Source of the DNA: Paramecium sonneborni
Taxonomy: Eukaryota > Ciliophora > Oligohymenophorea > Peniculida > Parameciidae
Direction: 5' to 3'
NCBI GenBank assembly: GCA_905182985.1
Contig: CAJJDN010000120.1
Span: forward strand, 248,001 to 312,000
DNA length: 64,000 nucleotides
Shown: positions 59,015 through 64,000 of the stretch, piece by piece
Numbering within the stretch: the stretch's first letter is position 1
Layout of the letters: every line of letters begins with the position of its first letter
Position numbers and translations under genes: made by a program
Notes under the pieces: generated by a model
What the model saw: the letters and a program-made list of their open reading frames with translations, nothing else
Told to the model about the DNA's origin: nothing
Database searches by the model: none

Positions 59015-60967
59015 TCACAAATTGCAAATGCTACTTCTATAATACTAACAAATCTAATCTGCAAGAAGTATTAAATTAGCACCCAATTTTTCTTCTTGCA
59101 TAACTTATTTGATTAATTATACAAACAAATTAAAAGTTTATTCTCCAATTTTTAATGGATAATGAATAACTCTTAAATCATTTGCTTTATAAATTGAAGA
59201 ATTCCTAAAAATAAATCCAATGATTTTTCTAACATGAGATTTGAGTTAGTATTCAGCATTTCTAAAATGATCACTATAAATTTCATTATCTTATAGATTA
59301 ATTTAAACTTTGTATTACACTTAATCTAATCCATATGGTCCAACAATACTTTCAATACTACGTTAATTTGTAACAATAAATCTCAATTAAAACCATAAAT
59401 CAGCATAATCCTATAGTATCAATCTATCTAAATTATAATTTTTAATTAATAAAAAAAAGTTATCTCTGAAACCATCTAACCACTCACTTTGAATAACACA
59501 ACTCTTATGTAATGTTTAGATATCTGTTTTTGTTAAGAGTGGTTAATGTTAATGAGTTATAAATTTTAATAAAAAATGTGCATGTCTTAATAGAGGAGAC
59601 ACATTTGGAAAATTTCTAAATCTAGGATCTCTTTATAATAAAACTTCATATTTTTTCACTTACACTTTAAAAAGAGTAGGTGATTAAAAATAGAAATCTA
59701 ATAAACAATCTTAATTAACAATGCAACTACGATAACCATCCATTCTTCTGGTAATTAATTCAATTTAACTTTCTTTTAATCCTAGTTCTTTCATAGCTTC
59801 AACTAAATGTTATTTGAATAAAGTGAAATGTACATTAGTAAGATTCATACTTTAATGAGATTTTCTTAAATAATTTAAAACATGATCAACACTGCAATTC
59901 CAACCCATCATTTAATGTAAAATAGTTCCTAATTTTTTTGCTTGTTCATCCATTTAGATACCAACAAAGTATTCACAAAGAGTTTAATCTTCTAAAATTT
60001 TTTAATATGTTAGATCAGCTAAATGAACAATGCTTTAAGGTGTTTCATCTTTGTTATTCTCAGTCCTTTGATTATAAATTTAGGCAAATGTTTATTCTGA
60101 AGTTATAATACAGTATTTGTATTGTTCAATAAGTGCACTGAATTCAAATATTAATTCAGGAGGTCCTTTATTACTTTGAATAAAGCTACTCTTTCTTATT
60201 ATAATAGATTATTTACAAGTAAGTAGCTCTTAAATTAATTATATAATTCATGATCTATTTTTAAGGGGATATGTTTTTATTTAAGAGCTTCAATGTTAAA
60301 AAATACTGGTTTGCCCATGATGTACTCCAGAAATGTTGCAAATTTGGCTTCATACATTGATGGATCATCAATTTCTGTTAGATATATATAGTAATTATTT
60401 ACTTTAAATTACAGGATGAATTTGAGAATGTTAATGAAATAATTTAGATATTTCTTGAATGACTTGTTCACCACCAATTTTAGTTAGAAATATTCCATCA
60501 TCTTCTTCACTATTAGATTTAATGCAAAAAGAACTCTTAGATGTTATTGGAGATAGTTTTCCTTATTTTTATGGTGGTAAAGATCTTCGAGTTATTGATG
60601 TAGGAATTCCAATTCTTGATCTTGGAGTATTTGGATGAGAATGTTATATATAGCTATATGAATGTTATGAAGTAGTTGTGCTTTTATTGAGGCTTAAAAC
60701 GAAATGTGATTTCATTGTCTAAAGATCTGGAATTACAGCATCAATCTTAGGAAGAATTGGACATCTCTATAAAGTTTCAGTGTGATGACGTTTATTCTTT
60801 TTTATACTTCCTTCCTTCAAACCATTGACATATTCTGCAAATGAAGGTGATTGTTAAATTACTTTTACTTTCCCTATATCTAAAGTATTATCAGACTTTG
60901 TTAAGAAATCAAATTATCCAGCGTACTGCTTTCTAAATGGACAGTTCTGCTAGAATTATCGATTCAT
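59015..60967 (-). CDS. Four-domain tandem truncated-haemoglobin-like protein
   Basis: 632 residues; introns of 28 and 26 nt. After a 160-residue Ser/Lys-rich N terminus come four truncated-globin-like units, about 162-272, 293-400, 405-512 and 518-630. Each contains helix E/F-like sequence with a His in the proximal position followed by the typical hydrophobic step: QKHIPLKI (H223), KSHQSMNL (H353), TLHKSCVI (H469), VIHYPLKI (H584), spaced 115-130 residues. The first unit starts TKIGGEQVIQEISKLF and the fourth SIVGPYGLDQV, as in single-domain truncated haemoglobins; helix-B Tyr is present in units 2-4 (Y303, Y422, Y534). Probable haem protein for O2, NO or redox sensing (inference). No signal peptide or membrane segment. 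Confidence 0.75.
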
Positions 60968-61990
60968 TATAATTATTAATAACTTAATCAAATACTCATT
61001 GCTTTAACTATTCATTAAATTTATCCATTAAAAGTATCATCAATTCTTAATAATTAATCTAAAGATTTCAATAATTACCATACCTTTTTATACTATCATC
61101 TTACTTTCTCATCTCTAAGATATCGATATCCTTAATTGAGATAATATCAGTGCTTAAAATATCGATCAAATTATTTTTAAAATTCTACCGCTTTTATTTT
61201 AATCCATTCTTTTCAAAGATTCTTCAATAAATCTTTCATTCTTAAACTATAAACATACAAAAATGAAAATTATTTATTCACTATAATCTCTTAATTCCTT
61301 ATATCTGTAGACTTTAACAATAAGTTCAAAACAAAATTTTCTTCAATTTTTTTTATTATGCTTCATTTTCTTGAATTCTATTGAAACTATTATCAAATTA
61401 ACTTATATCGTTTCTATCCATATATCAAGATACATACAACTAGTTTAATTAATTTTATTTTTTCTATCTTAAAACTGACTTCATTCCTATCTGACTAATA
61501 TATAACATTCCATTTACTTTAATCATTCTATTTTTATATACTTCTTTTCTGCCGAATCATAGGTTTTAATTGCATATTTATTTTTCGAATTCAAAATTGT
61601 AAATATACTCACTCAGTTTCTTTTCTCTTTATACTTTTTCTAGAATTTAAAATTTGTTATTTCTTTATAATAAGACATTAACTTTTTTCTTCTGTCTCTT
61701 TTTTTCTCTGATATATATTTCAAAAATCATCTATTTTAATCAGTTTAAAGAACTATTCTAAAGTCATTTAATCTAATAAACTCATAATCTTTTTTAATAT
61801 TGGTTATTTTATATTTCTTAATTTCCACTCTGAAATTTTGATTTTCATTTATTATTCCATTTGTAAAAAAATAAGAATAATTTAAGCTGTAATAAATATT
61901 TATTTCCTTTCAAATTAATTATCATAAAATCTAAATTTTAACTTTATAATATCCTTTTCTATATGATTGAATTTATGATAAAAAAAAAGA
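60968..61990 (-). pseudogene. Decayed kinase-like sequence with an EF-hand-like remnant
   Basis: Short coding pieces in changing frames. One carries KNKYAIKTYD (61555-61585), like the ATP-lysine motif of a kinase, but no HRD or DFG follows. Another carries KRMDQNKSGRI (61181-61210), like an EF-hand loop. An upstream piece FRVEIKKYKITNIKKDYEF resembles the start of a PH-type domain. The parts do not join into one frame with normal introns. A degraded calcium-dependent or PH-type kinase gene is the simplest reading; missed exons are an alternative. Confidence 0.3.
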
Positions 61991-62018
61991 TTTTTATAAG
62001 TAAATTTATTGATCAAAT

Positions 62019-64000
62019 TCAGATAAGTTATTCAGATATTACAATTCTACGTAGTTCTCTCTCATAATGATCATTTAAAAATATTGTTTAAAGTGGATAC
62101 ATTAATGAAATGGCTTTTGTTCTAAGTAGTCTAAATTTCAATGTCTAGTATATTTTCAAATACACTATCAATATTAATAGAAATGTAAATGTCAAGGCAA
62201 TTCCATTAACAACCTATTATTTTTTAAAATATATTTTTACATTATATATTTACTCAATTTTTAATGCTTAATCTTAAATATCAGAGGCCATCTATTGAGT
62301 AATAATTGATATTATGTCAGAAAATAAATAAACTGCTTCTAATTCCTCTTAAGGAGCGACAGTCCTTGATGTTGGGAAATCTAAATCTAACTCATTCTTT
62401 AAAAGGTTACTGAAGCCATTCAAAGTTGGAATTAATCCTATTTTCAGAATTCCATTTTAAGAATTATAACAAAAATACTCAAAATCAAAATATTTAGTGC
62501 CATTTAATAAAATACAGAGATTATTTTTTTCTTAATATTCATAATTGTCCAAAAATTCAGACGAGAATTAATAATTAATATCATCCAACTTTAAATTCAA
62601 AAAAGTATCAATCTTCTAAACTGATTTTTAAATCTGTTCTATAAAAAATACTTTATCATCTTTTGTGAAATATGAAAAATAAAAAAAATAATAAAGCATC
62701 TCTTTTTAAGAAAATGCAGCTGGTATATATACTCCAATATCAGAGAATGATTTAAAAAAATTCATTGTATCAGGAAATTTTCTCATATACTTAATTCCAA
62801 CATAAGTTAATGGTCCTACAATAAGTGAATACTAAATTGAAAAAAAAAGAATCATAATTAACAAAGGGATTTTAGGAATTTTAACACTGCTTTTTGTTCT
62901 TCTAAATTCATTTTAATAGTTTATTTCATTTTTTTTTTCCTTCTATTTAGTTTTTCTTAACATTTCCTCCTTTCCTATAAGATTAAATTTATATTTATGA
63001 ATTAATTCTGATCCTTATTTTAAGGTTTATAGAATAAAAAGTTGCCTCGTAGTATCATTTTCAATTGCAGATTGTTCTACAAAATTGTTTAATGCAAAAA
63101 ATCTTTATAATAATTGATTGTAAAGATTATGATAATAAGTTAATAAGATCATGATTGAACTATAGATAATTGAAAGTGGAATTAATACTGTTAACCATCT
63201 TTTAACTATTAAATCAATCTATGATATAGATTCCTAATACATTTAATCAGATATTTGATCAAATATTGTCACAAATAAAATATAATTTATATATTAATAG
63301 GTATTATGAGGATTAGTACCACTAGTTGGAGATGAATTTACATAGATTTATTATTACTTATAAAAAGCATCTAAAAGTATACTAAAAGCATTAAAAAGCG
63401 TCATATTATATTCTTGTAATTTTATTGGAGAATAATGATATGTTTATTATTTAATTACAACATATTTATCTTTAATAAATTCCGATAAACTTTCATCCTA
63501 AAAATGATCCTAAAAATTTTATTTAAATTAATCAAAAGAATCAATTAAAAGTGGCATAATAAAACTTTTATAATATTTCAATTTAGTATCATTAAGTTCT
63601 CCTAAATAGGAAGATATTTAATAATCTTAGAGCATGTAACGAGCTAAAAAGAATTTTTGCATAGGTTCAATAAAATAATGGTTGATTTATATTGATTCAT
63701 AATAATAATTAAGAGAATCAAAATCTTATTTGGAATAAACAATATTCTAAGTATAGACAAAAAATTACAATTATTAAAAAAATGGATTAACAAGCCAAGG
63801 CAATCAATAATAATCCAATAATTTTTAAAAGAATAGGACCTGTATTTGTAGATTCGTTTAAAATATTTATTAATGAATATTTTCTGTAAAACACTGATTT
63901 TCTTAAACCAGCCATTGAAGATGCTTATGATCCCCCTGCTATTATATTTTCTTAATTTCTAATATCATTTTCATATATATTTCCTAAAATTTATATAGTT
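62019..64000 (-). CDS. Polytopic membrane protein, 5' end off the right edge
   Basis: At least 570 residues remain. From the edge: RKSVFYRKYSLINILN, then a hydrophobic pair (KIIGLLLIALACQSIFLII), a polar region, further segments VLIPLSIIYSSIMILLTYY and LLIMILFFSIQYSLIVGPL, a large polar domain with DIGVYIPAAFSQKEMLYYFF and VAPQEELEAVYLFSDIIS, then, after a 27-nt intron near 62230, a last membrane segment (VNGIALTFTFLLILIVYL) and a short basic tail ending LRRIVISEQLI. This is the layout of a multispan receptor- or channel-like protein with an extracytoplasmic loop. No family recognised; other introns upstream remain unplaced. Confidence 0.55.

Overview
The window looks like macronuclear DNA of a ciliate, very probably Paramecium. 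It is extremely AT-rich. Long reading frames are open only if TAA and TAG are read as glutamine and TGA is the sole stop. Introns are tiny (mostly 18-32 nt, usually GTA...TAG), and genes are packed on both strands with short spacers. All gene models here were made by eye with that code; most multi-exon models check as multiples of three after intron removal.

Layout. 1-9.8 kb: an edge-truncated unknown gene, a PH-domain protein kinase, a K+ channel with a cyclic-nucleotide-binding domain, a small ORF, a predicted PP1-docking protein and a C2-domain membrane protein. 10-26 kb: coiled-coil genes, a cysteine-rich secreted protein, a UBE2W-like E2, a tandem PX protein, tail-anchored proteins and a double cNMP-binding protein. 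26.6-35.4 kb: a Rab GTPase, a GBP-like protein with a degenerate P-loop, a second PH kinase and two paralogous tail-anchored genes. 35.6-47.8 kb: a doubtful gene, an SFI1-like centrin-binding candidate, a TBC Rab-GAP, an ARM/importin-alpha-like gene and a 970-residue intronless coiled-coil gene. 47.9-58.9 kb: PP2A catalytic subunit, a CCDC81-like protein, an archaeal-type alanyl-tRNA synthetase, a PCI/CSN8-like candidate, a very compact trio that includes two cysteine-rich surface-type proteins, a RING-CH/FHA ubiquitin-ligase candidate and ribosomal protein eS21. 59-64 kb: a protein with four tandem truncated-haemoglobin-like domains, a decayed kinase-like stretch and a polytopic membrane protein that runs off the right edge.

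Four single N bases (5300, 15727, 24309, 28717) each sit exactly between two direct copies of 1060-1196 bp. These look like unmerged overlapping contig ends, so about 4.5 kb of the window is probably duplicated artificially, and genes crossing these points must be read through one copy only.

The most striking items are the four-globin protein at 59015-60967, in which every domain keeps a histidine at the expected proximal haem-ligand position, and the archaeal-type AlaRS at 50215-53198. Functionally the window mixes signalling (three kinases or kinase remnants, PP2A, cyclic-nucleotide proteins, PX and C2 proteins), membrane traffic (Rab, TBC), ubiquitin enzymes and ciliary or cortical coiled-coil proteins. 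Neighbouring genes generally show no shared pathway, as expected in a gene-dense ciliate chromosome.
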